DNA from: Methanomicrobiales archaeon
GTDB lineage: Archaea; Halobacteriota; Methanomicrobia; Methanomicrobiales; Methanoculleaceae
Length of the DNA stretch: 12,805 nt
Assembly: GCA_012521035.1 (NCBI GenBank)
Contig: JAAYND010000206.1
Coordinates: 1-12,805, forward strand
Direction: 5' to 3'
Made by a program: the position numbers and the translations under genes. This document shows, piece after piece, positions 1 to 6,520 of the stretch. The notes under the pieces were generated by a model. The model was not told where the DNA came from, did not search any database, and saw only the letters and a program-made list of their open reading frames with translations. Every line of letters begins with the position of its first letter. Within the stretch, counting starts at the first letter, position 1.

Positions 1-476
1 AGCAGTGTCCCGCTCGGGTCCGTCTCAAACAGGCGTGCCTCGCCGTCACTGACCCCGGCGATCAGGAGAGCGGTCCCGTACGGGCGTGCGCCGCCGAACT
101 GGGTGTAGGTCTGCATGTGATCGCAGAGTTTCTTTGCGAGAACCTCGACGTTTATCGACTCGTTGTAGGAGACCCGGTTGATCTGTGACTCGACCCGGGC
201 CCGGTCCACGAGAGCCCGTGCATCCCCGACAAGGCCGGAGGATGCCACGCCAATATGTGTGTCGATCTTGAAGATCTTCTCGACCGAGGCCGACTCAAGG
301 AGCCGGGATGTCACGCGCTTATCGACGATCAGCACGACACCCTCGCGACACTTGAGGCCGACGGCCGTTGTGCCTCTCTTCACCGCTTCTCGCGCATACT
401 CAACCTGGTAGAGCCTGCCATCCGGGCTGAATACAGTGATCGCCCGGTCATAACCCATCTGATATTGTGGTTGCAT
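1..476 (-). CDS. psmA: Proteasome alpha subunit, N-terminal part (runs off left edge)
   Basis: The reading frame starts at the ATG at 476 and is still open at base 1, giving about 158 residues. It opens with MQPQYQMGYDRAITVFSPDG followed by RLYQVEYAREAV, the hallmark N-terminus of 20S proteasome alpha subunits; the YDRAITVFSPDGRLYQVEYA block forms the alpha-ring gate. Alpha subunits lack the catalytic threonine; they form the outer heptameric rings, gate the chamber and dock regulatory ATPases such as PAN. GGAGG lies 7 bases before the ATG, inside the last codons of rnp2, and the rnp2 stop shares one base with this start (TAATG), so translation is probably coupled. The C-terminus lies outside the window. 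The identification is firm. Confidence 0.97.
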   Translation of the reverse strand, partial: MQPQYQMGYDRAITVFSPDGRLYQVEYAREAVKRGTTAVGLKCREGVVLIVDKRVTSRLLESASVEKIFKIDTHIGVASSGLVGDARALVDRARVESQINRVSYNESINVEVLAKKLCDHMQTYTQFGGARPYGTALLIAGVSDGEARLFETDPSGTL

Positions 477-958
477 TACCGTTCCTCCAAATCTTCTCTT
501 GTGAAAAACAATGACTTCTGATGCATAGTACCTTTTTTGATCAAATCAACCTTTTGACGGGGATAGCGGTATGTCGTAAAAGAGTCTTCCCCGATCACCA
601 CTTCCCCGGTCTCCTCGAGAGGCCGGGCCGGCCGGATCCGGCGCTTCAGCGCGCGGATGGTCCCCGATGTGGCAACCGTCCGGAGTGCGACCCGCTCGTC
701 CGCTATCGCGGTGACCGTCGCAAGTGCGGTGGCGATATCCCCCTCCGTCCCCCGCCGGCACCTGACTATGGCGTACCCCTCATCACAGAAGACCACAGCG
801 GGTTGCGCAAGCCCGGTGGCGACATCGCCCCAGAGGGATGTCGCGGCCTCGATGACCGCGAGGTAGAGGTCTTTTCGGTCCGGCATGAATCCATAGGGGA
901 GGATCCGCACCAGGATGTAGCGGCGCTTCTCTCGCATCGCGGGGGGTCGCGGTTTCAC
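476..958 (-). CDS. rnp2: Ribonuclease P protein component 2 (Pop5 family)
   Basis: A protein of 160 residues from the GTG at 958. Pop5 pairs with Rpp30 (Rnp3) to activate the RNase P RNA, which removes 5' leaders from tRNA precursors. Visible family features are the N-terminal KPRPPAMREKRRYILVRI, the central GYAIVRCRRG strand and the SGTIRALKRRI segment. The GTG is preferred over an upstream ATG at 1021 and a downstream ATG at 937 because the KPRPPxxREKRRY start is typical of the family, GGTGA (963-967) sits 4 bases before it, and it overlaps the rnp3 stop as GTGA. About 50 residues after the Pop5 core form a C-terminal extension ending in KSLFFTREDLEER that I do not recognise as a domain. 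The stop overlaps the psmA start. Confidence 0.93.
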   Translation of the reverse strand: MKPRPPAMREKRRYILVRILPYGFMPDRKDLYLAVIEAATSLWGDVATGLAQPAVVFCDEGYAIVRCRRGTEGDIATALATVTAIADERVALRTVATSGTIRALKRRIRPARPLEETGEVVIGEDSFTTYRYPRQKVDLIKKGTMHQKSLFFTREDLEER

Positions 959-1614
959 TCGCTCACCACCCGCACCGGCCGGTAGGGTTCGATGAGTCGC
1001 CCGATGGACGAGAGGGCGCATGTCACCTCATCCTCCGTCATGCCGAAGAGTCCACAGAGACCGTGGATCTCGCGGACCGATCGCTGCTCGAGGATCGAGC
1101 GTGCGCCCGACGATATCGTCAGCGGAAAGTCGTAGCGCCGGTGCAGTCCCAGGATATCCGCGTAGCGTTGCAGCGCAGTCTGGCGCCTCCTCCCCCGGAA
1201 CCCGATGATCGGGTAGAGCGATATATCCACCGCTGTTCCCCGGTCCGCCGCCGTCCGGGCCGCGACATGGTCGAAGGCACCCCTCCGGGCGGCGTGAATG
1301 TTCCTGATGACGTGGACCTCCTCCACAGCGGCGGCGGCCCGGTTGAAGGCGGTATCGCCAGCGTTGACAAAGACCACATCGGCAGCCCGGACGGCGGGTT
1401 TTCGCACCTGCCGGATGGCCTCCTTCTGGGAAGAGGCGCTGATAACGACGCCGCGGAGGATCCGGAGGTCACGTGGCTCTCCATCACCCTCTCCGATGAC
1501 GACGATACTATCAAATCCGAGTTCTCTCGCCTCGAGCGCCATCCGGGCCAGCGTCGAGTCACCGGCGGGATAGGGGCATACACAGGCGTCGGTGGCCTTC
1601 ATCGGGGAATCCAT
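955..1614 (-). CDS. rnp3: Ribonuclease P protein component 3 (Rpp30 family)
   Basis: A 219-residue protein, usual for archaeal Rpp30, which adopts a TIM-barrel-like (PHP-type) fold and binds Pop5 in RNase P. Supporting blocks are TDACVCPYPAGDST near the N-terminus, LGFDSIVVIGE after the first helix, the FDHVAARTAADRGTAVDISL region and LTISSGA near residue 165. The start is uncertain: the ATG at 1614 gives MDSPMKATDAC, while the ATG at 1602 gives MKATDAC, which looks closer to the usual family start. Neither has a clear Shine-Dalgarno sequence. The gene lies 14 bases after rpl15e and overlaps rnp2 by 4 bases. Placement between eL15 and Pop5 genes matches the known archaeal cluster. Confidence 0.93.
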   Translation of the reverse strand: MDSPMKATDACVCPYPAGDSTLARMALEARELGFDSIVVIGEGDGEPRDLRILRGVVISASSQKEAIRQVRKPAVRAADVVFVNAGDTAFNRAAAAVEEVHVIRNIHAARRGAFDHVAARTAADRGTAVDISLYPIIGFRGRRRQTALQRYADILGLHRRYDFPLTISSGARSILEQRSVREIHGLCGLFGMTEDEVTCALSSIGRLIEPYRPVRVVSE

Positions 1615-1628
1615 GAAAAAAGGGGTGG

Positions 1629-2219
1629 TTATTTACCGCGGTTCGCATGGGAACGGATGCTCGGACGGGTCTTCTCGGTTCCGCGTCCGCGCGTCCGCAT
1701 GCCGCGCCCCTTCATGCCGGCAGAGGTCTTGCCGCGCTCTGCCCGGCCACGGTGGGCGGAGTCGGCCAGCCACGCGAGGTTTTTGTCGCTCAGGACCGAG
1801 GGGTGGTGGGGATCGACAAGTATGACCTCATACCACCGGTAACGTCCATCCTCGCCGACCCAGTAGGAGTTCAGGGCCTCCATGTTCGGGAATTTGCGGG
1901 ATGCCCGCTCCTCGGCGATCCGCTGCAGGCTCTTCGCCGGGGTCGCCCGGCGCATGCCCATGCGTGCGGTCCTGCGCCCGCGGACGTACCGGGGTTTCCT
2001 CCGGCCGCCACGGCGAACTCTCACGCGAGCGACGATGACTCCCTGTTTTGCTTTGTATCCGAGTGAGCGTGCCCGGTCGATCCGGGTGGGGCGCTCGATG
2101 CGCAGAACACTCCCTTCGCGCCGCCATACCTGGAGACGCTCCCAGAGGAGGTCTTTTACCCCGGAGCGGTCGGGCCGCTTCCATGCCTCACGAACGTGGG
2201 CATACATCGATTTTGCCAT
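1629..2219 (-). CDS. rpl15e: Large-subunit ribosomal protein eL15 (L15e)
   Basis: A basic 196-residue protein of the length expected for archaeal eL15, a component of the 50S ribosomal subunit shared with eukaryotes and absent from bacteria. It begins MAKSMYAHVREAWKRP and contains the conserved RIERPTRIDRARSLGYKAKQ stretch, the arginine-rich VRRGGRRKPRYVRGRR segment that contacts rRNA, ALNSYWVGEDG, and an Arg/Gly/Ser-rich tail. A perfect archaeal ribosome binding site, AGGTGAT (2227-2233), lies 7 bases before the ATG. The first gene of the operon rpl15e-rnp3-rnp2-psmA, it has its own promoter just upstream. Confidence 0.97.
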   Translation of the reverse strand: MAKSMYAHVREAWKRPDRSGVKDLLWERLQVWRREGSVLRIERPTRIDRARSLGYKAKQGVIVARVRVRRGGRRKPRYVRGRRTARMGMRRATPAKSLQRIAEERASRKFPNMEALNSYWVGEDGRYRWYEVILVDPHHPSVLSDKNLAWLADSAHRGRAERGKTSAGMKGRGMRTRGRGTEKTRPSIRSHANRGK

Positions 2220-2302
2220 TTTTCAAATCACCTCAGGTTCAGCGTTTCCGCCACATTCCTTCCCGGGACGTATCCCGTGATTCTTAACAGGTCGACCGGA
2301 GG

Positions 2303-2311
2303 ATAAATAAA
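2303..2311 (-). promoter_or_regulatory. Likely TATA box of the rpl15e-rnp3-rnp2-psmA operon
   Basis: Read on the minus strand this is TTTATTTAT, a good archaeal TATA box match. A start site 25 bases on would give a leader of about 60 bases carrying the strong AGGTGAT ribosome binding site. The box lies only 15 bases beyond the moaC stop codon, so moaC transcripts probably end in or read through this promoter. It is the only convincing promoter for the operon. Confidence 0.6.
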
Positions 2312-2325
2312 GGATTCCTTCCTGC

Positions 2326-2823
2326 TCAACTGCTTCCTTTTCGTTTCTCGATGACGCGGATATCGTCGATCCTGGTGACCGGGTACTGGCCGTCCTCATC
2401 CTTCTCCGCTGACTTGACCATATCCCAGACGGTGAGGAGGGCGACCGAGACGCCGGTGAGAGCCTCCATCTCGACGCCTGTCCTCCCGTAGGACTTCACC
2501 CGGGCGATCGCCTCGATGTAAGTCTCTTCCTGTACGAAATCGATCGTGATCGCCCCGAGCGGTATGGGGTGGCACATGGGTATGATGCGCGGTGTGTCCT
2601 TCACCGCGAGGGTTGCGGCGACCCGCGCCGTCGAGAGCACGTTCCCCTTGACAGCCGTTCCCTCCCGTATGGCCCGGAGCGTCTCGTCCCGGAGGTATAT
2701 CCTGCCGCTCGCGATCGCCTCCCGGGGGACCTCGGCCTTTGCCGTGATATCCACCATATGCGCCTGGTCGTTCTCGATGTGGGTGAAGACGGGGTCTTTA
2801 CCCGGATTTCCGGATTCGCTCAT
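2326..2823 (-). CDS. moaC: Cyclic pyranopterin monophosphate synthase
   Basis: A 165-residue protein from the ATG at 2823. MoaC converts the cyclic GTP product of MoaA to cyclic pyranopterin monophosphate in the cytoplasm, the first stable intermediate of molybdopterin; methanogens need this cofactor for formylmethanofuran dehydrogenase. Family signatures are AHMVDITAKAEVPREA (21-36), KGNVLSTARVAA with Lys59, PMCHPIPL with His85, GVEMEALTG (117-124) and the catalytic DMVK pair Asp134/Lys137. An upstream in-frame extension to 2940 is rejected because it overlaps the preceding gene and lacks similarity. AGGTGA (2835-2840) lies 11 bases before the ATG; a TTTTAT box at 2848-2853 sits about 25 bases before it, so a leaderless transcript is also possible. 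It follows the hydrate-repair gene by 49 bases. Confidence 0.95.
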   Translation of the reverse strand: MSESGNPGKDPVFTHIENDQAHMVDITAKAEVPREAIASGRIYLRDETLRAIREGTAVKGNVLSTARVAATLAVKDTPRIIPMCHPIPLGAITIDFVQEETYIEAIARVKSYGRTGVEMEALTGVSVALLTVWDMVKSAEKDEDGQYPVTRIDDIRVIEKRKGSS

Positions 2824-2847
2824 ACCTGAGATCTTCACCTTTGGGGG

Positions 2848-2853
2848 ATAAAA
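2848..2853 (-). promoter_or_regulatory. Possible promoter element upstream of moaC
   Basis: On the minus strand CTTTTATCC lies about 25 bases before the moaC ATG in the short gap after the preceding gene. The spacing fits an archaeal TATA box driving a leaderless or nearly leaderless transcript, in addition to read-through from the upstream gene. It is a short match without a clear BRE, so confidence is low. Confidence 0.3.
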
Positions 2854-2872
2854 GAGAGAGTATTCGGGCCGG

Positions 2873-4264
2873 CTACTCATGGCCGAAGAGTTCGCGCGGT
2901 ATGTACTCGAGCATGTCGGTCGCGAGCATGCCATACCCACGCCCCTCCGCGGCGCGCATGCCGGCCCGGCCGTTTACGTACGCGGCGATGCAGGCGGCAT
3001 CAAACGCCGGCAGGTGGCAGAGGAGCGCCCCGGCGATGCCCGCGAGGAGGTCGCCCGTCCCCCCGACGGTCATGGCGGGGGTCCCTGTCCTGTTGAACCT
3101 GACCCGATCGCCGTCGGATATGACGTCGACCGGGCCTTTGAGGAGGATCGTTCCCCTCGCGGCGGCCTTCACGCTCCGTGCGCGTGCTACCAGATCGGTC
3201 GGTGGTTGTATACCGGTCATCCGGGCAAACTCGGCCGCGTGCGGTGTGTATATCGTCTCCCTCGCCACTGGCAGGGGTCGGGCGAGGGAGTCGGCATCAA
3301 AGACCGCCTTCTCCGCCGCCTCAGCGACAGCGACCACGACGTCGTGGCTCCGGGTCCCGAGTCCCATGCCGCAGACGACGGTATCTGCCCGGTCGACGAG
3401 CGCGAGTATCGCCTCTAGGTGGTCCTCCGTGATCCGGTCTCCCTCCAGGCGCTCGTAGATCAGGTCGGGCATGGGTATGTACGCGGGGGATGCTACCCGG
3501 ACGATATCAGCGCCGGCGCGGAGCGCTCCGAGGGCTGCGATATAGGGCGCCCCCTGGTAGGGCCCCCCGCCGATGACGAGAACCTCGCCGCCGGCGCCCT
3601 TGTGCGCCCCGGGCGCTCTCCCGGGGAGGAAGAGAAGGTCGCCGGGGCCGGTGCAGACCTCCGCCTCGATCGGGATGCCGATATCGATGACGTCCGCCCC
3701 CTCCACCTTCGGCCGGTGGAACGAGACGATCCGTGCGGCCCGTATACCCGGCGTGGGTACATCGACGGCGACGACCGGCGCGGGGCTCTCGTTTGCCCGG
3801 GCGACGAGGGTCGCGAGCGGTTCGCGCAGGGCGCCGGAAGCCCCTGTCCCGAGCAGTGCATCGACGATGAGATCAGCCTCATCGAAGATCCTCTGGAGGG
3901 GATCTATATCTGCCGGGCACCTCACCGGGTGGAGAACTGCCGGGCAGGAGCGGAGGAGCGATGCCCGGGCGGCGGCCTCCGGCGGGTAGACGACGTCGAC
4001 CGCGTCGAGATCCTGGAGGTAGCGGGCCGCCACCATACCATCGCCGCCGTTATTCCCCTTCCCGCAGAGTATGAGGACGCGGGAGGGGTCGTACCCCCGG
4101 ATGACGTCCGCAAGCCCCCGGCCGGCGCTCTCCATCAGAAGGTTCATCGGGAGCCCGAGCGCTACAGCATTCCCATCGACCGCCCGCATCCGGCCTGCGC
4201 TGATGACGCCGGCCTCGAGGAACTCCCGCATCAGTGCCATCGATATACTGCTCATCTCAGACAT
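2873..4264 (-). CDS. nnr: Bifunctional NAD(P)H-hydrate epimerase / ADP- or ATP-dependent NAD(P)H-hydrate dehydratase
   Basis: A 463-residue fusion of YjeF_N (NnrE) and ribokinase-like (NnrD) domains. It repairs hydrated NADH and NADPH: the epimerase interconverts R and S hydrates and the dehydratase regenerates the cofactor using ATP or ADP. Epimerase residues about 17-215 show LPMNLLMESAGRG, GKGNNGGDG (68-76) and VDALLGTG. Dehydratase residues about 216-463 show GAHKGAGGEVLVIGGG, DADSL (323-327), TPHAAEFARM (340-349) and GGTGDLLAGIAGALL (from 401). The usual VDxPSG loop after the epimerase catalytic region reads VDVPTPGIRAARIV and is shortened. Several in-frame ATGs (4264, 4255, 4240, 4231) exist and none has a Shine-Dalgarno sequence; the first fits a short-leader transcript from the box at 4293-4300. 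The recJ-like gene is transcribed divergently. Confidence 0.93.
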   Translation of the reverse strand: MSEMSSISMALMREFLEAGVISAGRMRAVDGNAVALGLPMNLLMESAGRGLADVIRGYDPSRVLILCGKGNNGGDGMVAARYLQDLDAVDVVYPPEAAARASLLRSCPAVLHPVRCPADIDPLQRIFDEADLIVDALLGTGASGALREPLATLVARANESPAPVVAVDVPTPGIRAARIVSFHRPKVEGADVIDIGIPIEAEVCTGPGDLLFLPGRAPGAHKGAGGEVLVIGGGPYQGAPYIAALGALRAGADIVRVASPAYIPMPDLIYERLEGDRITEDHLEAILALVDRADTVVCGMGLGTRSHDVVVAVAEAAEKAVFDADSLARPLPVARETIYTPHAAEFARMTGIQPPTDLVARARSVKAAARGTILLKGPVDVISDGDRVRFNRTGTPAMTVGGTGDLLAGIAGALLCHLPAFDAACIAAYVNGRAGMRAAEGRGYGMLATDMLEYIPRELFGHE

Positions 4265-4351
4265 CTTCTGCTGGTGCTATGGCGTTTATCGGTTAATATC
4301 TTTTGAATGGATCCCCCTCCAATGGTTTATTGGTACTCGCAGCGCACTACT
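4265..4351. promoter_or_regulatory. Divergent promoter region between nnr and the DHH phosphoesterase gene
   Basis: This AT-richer 87-base gap carries candidate TATA boxes for both directions. On the plus strand TTTATT at 4326-4331 lies 26 bases before the ATG at 4352, the spacing expected for a leaderless transcript, and no ribosome binding site precedes that ATG. On the minus strand GATATTAA at 4293-4300 lies about 30 bases before the ATG at 4264, which also lacks a ribosome binding site. Both genes therefore probably start with very short or absent leaders. This is inferred from spacing only. Confidence 0.5.
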
Positions 4352-5755
4352 ATGGAGATGGGTTTCAACCGCGATCTACGACGGGCAGCGGACCGGATCA
4401 CTGATGCCGGCACGGTGACGATCATATCCCACATCGACGCCGATGGTATCAGCACCGAGGCGATCCTTGCGCAGGCGATAGCCCGTGAGGAGATACCGGT
4501 CGAATCCATATTCGTCCGCCAGCTCGAGCCGATGGCGATGCGCCACGTCCCCCGCGACGACTCTCTAAAGATATTCGCCGACCTCGGGGCAGGCCAGCAG
4601 AACCTCATCGAGGAGCACGGCCTCTCTGCGGATGAGGTCCTGATCATCGACCACCACGTGAGCCAGCCCTGCGGCACGGACTACCAGCAGGTCAACTGCC
4701 TCGACTACGGCATAACCCGGATGAGCGCGGCCGGTGTCGCCTACCTGGTCGCAAAGATGATCGACCCGACCAGCATCGACCTCGCCAAACTCGCCGTCAT
4801 CGGGAACGTCGGCGACATGATGGCCAGGGAGCACTGCGGGCTGGTCGGGCCGGCGCGGGAGATCGTCCAGGACGGTGTCGAGTACGGGAATGTCATCGTC
4901 CGGGAGAGGGACTTGAACTGCTACGGGGTGTCCACCCGGCCCCTCCATATATGCCTCGGCTACAACGACGACCCCTACATCGACGGGATATCAAACAGCC
5001 CGAATGCGGCGCTCCAGTTCCTCGAGAGGCTCGATGTCGAACTGAAGAACCCGCAGGGCGGCTGGCTCGTCTGGGAGGAGGTCACGTTCGATGATAAGCG
5101 GACGATCATAAGCGCGCTTACCCAGCAACTCATCGCCCACGGGCGGGAGGTTGACCGTCTCCTCAGCGAGACCTACATCTTCCCCGACGAGCCGGAGCGG
5201 ACGCCGCTCAGGAACGCATCGGAGTACGCGACCCTGCTCAACGCATGCGGCCGGTGGGCAAAACCAAAGGTGGGGGCCCGGATCTGTCGCGGGGAGAGAG
5301 GCGAGGCCTACCGGGAGGCGGGGTTCATGCTCGCCCACCACCGCTCGGTCATCCGCGACCTGCTCACGTACATTCTTGATACCGGGGTGGCTGAGCTCTC
5401 CCACATGCAGTATATCAACACCGCCGATCGGTTCCCGGATACCATCGTCGGGATCGGTGCCGGCATGGCGCTCTCGAAGCTCGACTGGCGGAAACCGATC
5501 ATGGTGCTCGCGGCGCTCGTGGATGAGCCGGACGTCACCAAGATCTCGATGCGGACCAACCAGTGGGCGGTCGCCCGGGGTGTCGACCTCCAGGAGGCTC
5601 TCGCTCTGGCGTCGGCGGAGGTGGGTGGTGCCGGCGGCGGGCATAAGATAGCGGCGGGGGCGTTCATCCCCCGGGGTAGAGAAGAGGAGTTTGTTGATAG
5701 TGTCAACCGGATACTCGAGAGACAGTTTGCTACAGCGGGTCAGGACGATAGCTGA
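4352..5755 (+). CDS. RecJ-like DHH/DHHA1 phosphoesterase
   Basis: A 467-residue protein with the DHH-family metal-binding motifs in order: SHIDADG (26-32), ADLG (76-79), IDHH (99-102) and GNVGDMM (151-157, with the motif IV Asp at 155). The C-terminal DHHA1 substrate-binding motif GGGHKIAAGA is at 428-437. This layout matches archaeal RecJ homologues, Mn-dependent 5'-3' nucleases acting on single-stranded nucleic acid; some (GAN) bind GINS in the replisome. Whether this copy is GAN-like or acts on RNA or nanoRNA cannot be read here. The ATG at 4352 is chosen over 4307 because the upstream 15 residues are atypical and a TATA-like box lies 26 bases before 4352. First gene of a four-gene operon; its 3' end overlaps the PUA gene. 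Confidence 0.9.
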   Translation: MEMGFNRDLRRAADRITDAGTVTIISHIDADGISTEAILAQAIAREEIPVESIFVRQLEPMAMRHVPRDDSLKIFADLGAGQQNLIEEHGLSADEVLIIDHHVSQPCGTDYQQVNCLDYGITRMSAAGVAYLVAKMIDPTSIDLAKLAVIGNVGDMMAREHCGLVGPAREIVQDGVEYGNVIVRERDLNCYGVSTRPLHICLGYNDDPYIDGISNSPNAALQFLERLDVELKNPQGGWLVWEEVTFDDKRTIISALTQQLIAHGREVDRLLSETYIFPDEPERTPLRNASEYATLLNACGRWAKPKVGARICRGERGEAYREAGFMLAHHRSVIRDLLTYILDTGVAELSHMQYINTADRFPDTIVGIGAGMALSKLDWRKPIMVLAALVDEPDVTKISMRTNQWAVARGVDLQEALALASAEVGGAGGGHKIAAGAFIPRGREEEFVDSVNRILERQFATAGQDDS

Positions 5756-6197
5756 CTTCCAGTTCGGCACCGGAGCGGGGGAGGCGCTCTTCCCCGGTGA
5801 GTGCACGTTCCAGCTCTCATCGACGGGGCGGATCCGCCAGGTGAAGCTCGATGGGGAGAGGATTGCTACGGTCAGGGCGCAGGACGGGCGCCTGACCCTC
5901 GGGATCGCCGGGGCGGCGCGCCTCGCTCCTGTTCTCGCCCCACCGGCGTACCGGGTTGTGGTGCAGGAGGATGTGGCAGAGTTTGTCGCGGATGGCAAGA
6001 ACGCGATGGCGAAGCACGTCGTCGCCGCCGATGCCGGTATACGCGCCGGAGATGAGGTGCTGGTGGTGACCGGCGATGATATGCTCATCGCCACGGGTGC
6101 GGCCCTGCTCTCCGGCCACGAGATGCTGGCATTTAATTACGGTGTAGCGGTAAAAGTACGGCAAGGGAGGGGAACTGAATGTTTCCAGGAAAGATAA
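5700..6197 (+). CDS. Stand-alone PUA-domain RNA-binding protein
   Basis: About 165 residues. RVRTIADFQFGTGAGEALFP is the typical entry to the PUA-containing C-terminal region of archaeosine tRNA-guanine transglycosylases. The C-terminal half, DVAEFVADGKNAMAKHV through AGDEVLVV to LLSGHEMLAFNYGVAVKV, is a complete PUA domain, which binds structured RNA. No catalytic domain is visible, so it is probably an RNA-binding partner or adaptor. Start choice is uncertain: no ATG fits. GTG at 5700 has GAGGAG (5684-5689) 10 bases before it; TTG at 5691, 5694 or 5727 are alternatives. It overlaps the DHH gene by 56 bases and NAC by 19 bases. Co-location of such a PUA protein with NAC is, to my knowledge, common in archaea. 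Confidence 0.82.
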   Translation: MSTGYSRDSLLQRVRTIADFQFGTGAGEALFPGECTFQLSSTGRIRQVKLDGERIATVRAQDGRLTLGIAGAARLAPVLAPPAYRVVVQEDVAEFVADGKNAMAKHVVAADAGIRAGDEVLVVTGDDMLIATGAALLSGHEMLAFNYGVAVKVRQGRGTECFQER

Positions 6198-6520
6198 ACC
6201 CGAGAAAGATGAAACAGATGATGAAACAGATGGGCATGGAGATGGCGGAGATCGAGGGCGTGGAGAAGGTGGTGATATACACATCTGCGGGGAACTACGT
6301 CTTTGATGAGGCCCAGGTCGTCGCGACGACGATGCAGGGGGTCACCACCTACCAGATCACCGGTGAGGGGCGGTTTGAGGAGGCGGTCCCGGAGATTCCG
6401 GACGACGACGTCGTCCTCGTCTCATCCCAGGCCGGCGTCTCCGAGGAGGTTGCCCGCGATATGCTCATCGAGACTCGTGGCGATATCGCCGAAGCGATCA
6501 TGAAGCTTGCGGAAGAATGA
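6179..6520 (+). CDS. nac: Nascent polypeptide-associated complex protein (archaeal NAC)
   Basis: A 113-residue protein, the normal archaeal NAC length. Archaeal NAC forms a homodimer that binds nascent chains at the ribosome exit. It begins MFPGKINPRKMKQMMKQMGM, the ribosome-binding basic and methionine-rich N-terminus; the NAC domain spans about 20-70 (VEKVVIYTSAGNYVF, AQVVATTMQGVTTYQITGEG). A C-terminal UBA domain spans about 75-113 (VSSQAGVSEEVARDML, GDIAEAIMKLAEE). GGGAGGGG (6165-6172) lies 6 bases before the ATG, inside the PUA gene. The stop overlaps the methyltransferase start by 4 bases (ATGA). Confidence 0.96.
   Translation: MFPGKINPRKMKQMMKQMGMEMAEIEGVEKVVIYTSAGNYVFDEAQVVATTMQGVTTYQITGEGRFEEAVPEIPDDDVVLVSSQAGVSEEVARDMLIETRGDIAEAIMKLAEE

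Noticed and set aside
1063..1842. Plus-strand open frame (259 codons) opposite rnp3 and rpl15e
   Set aside because: It lies antisense to conserved RNase P and ribosomal protein genes and has no recognisable domain.
2824..2940. Longer moaC start at 2940
   Set aside because: The added 39 residues overlap the end of the preceding gene and do not resemble MoaC, while the ATG at 2823 fits the family start and has upstream AGGTGA.
3419..4306. Plus-strand open frame (295 codons) opposite the hydrate epimerase/dehydratase
   Set aside because: The minus-strand protein carries all expected motifs; the plus frame is rich in Asp, Glu, Arg and Gly from codon mirroring and has no ribosome binding site.
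4991..6094. Long minus-strand open frame (367 codons) opposite the DHH and PUA genes
   Set aside because: It is antisense to two well-identified proteins, has an Arg/Ser/Pro-rich composition typical of GC-rich shadow frames and shows no domain.
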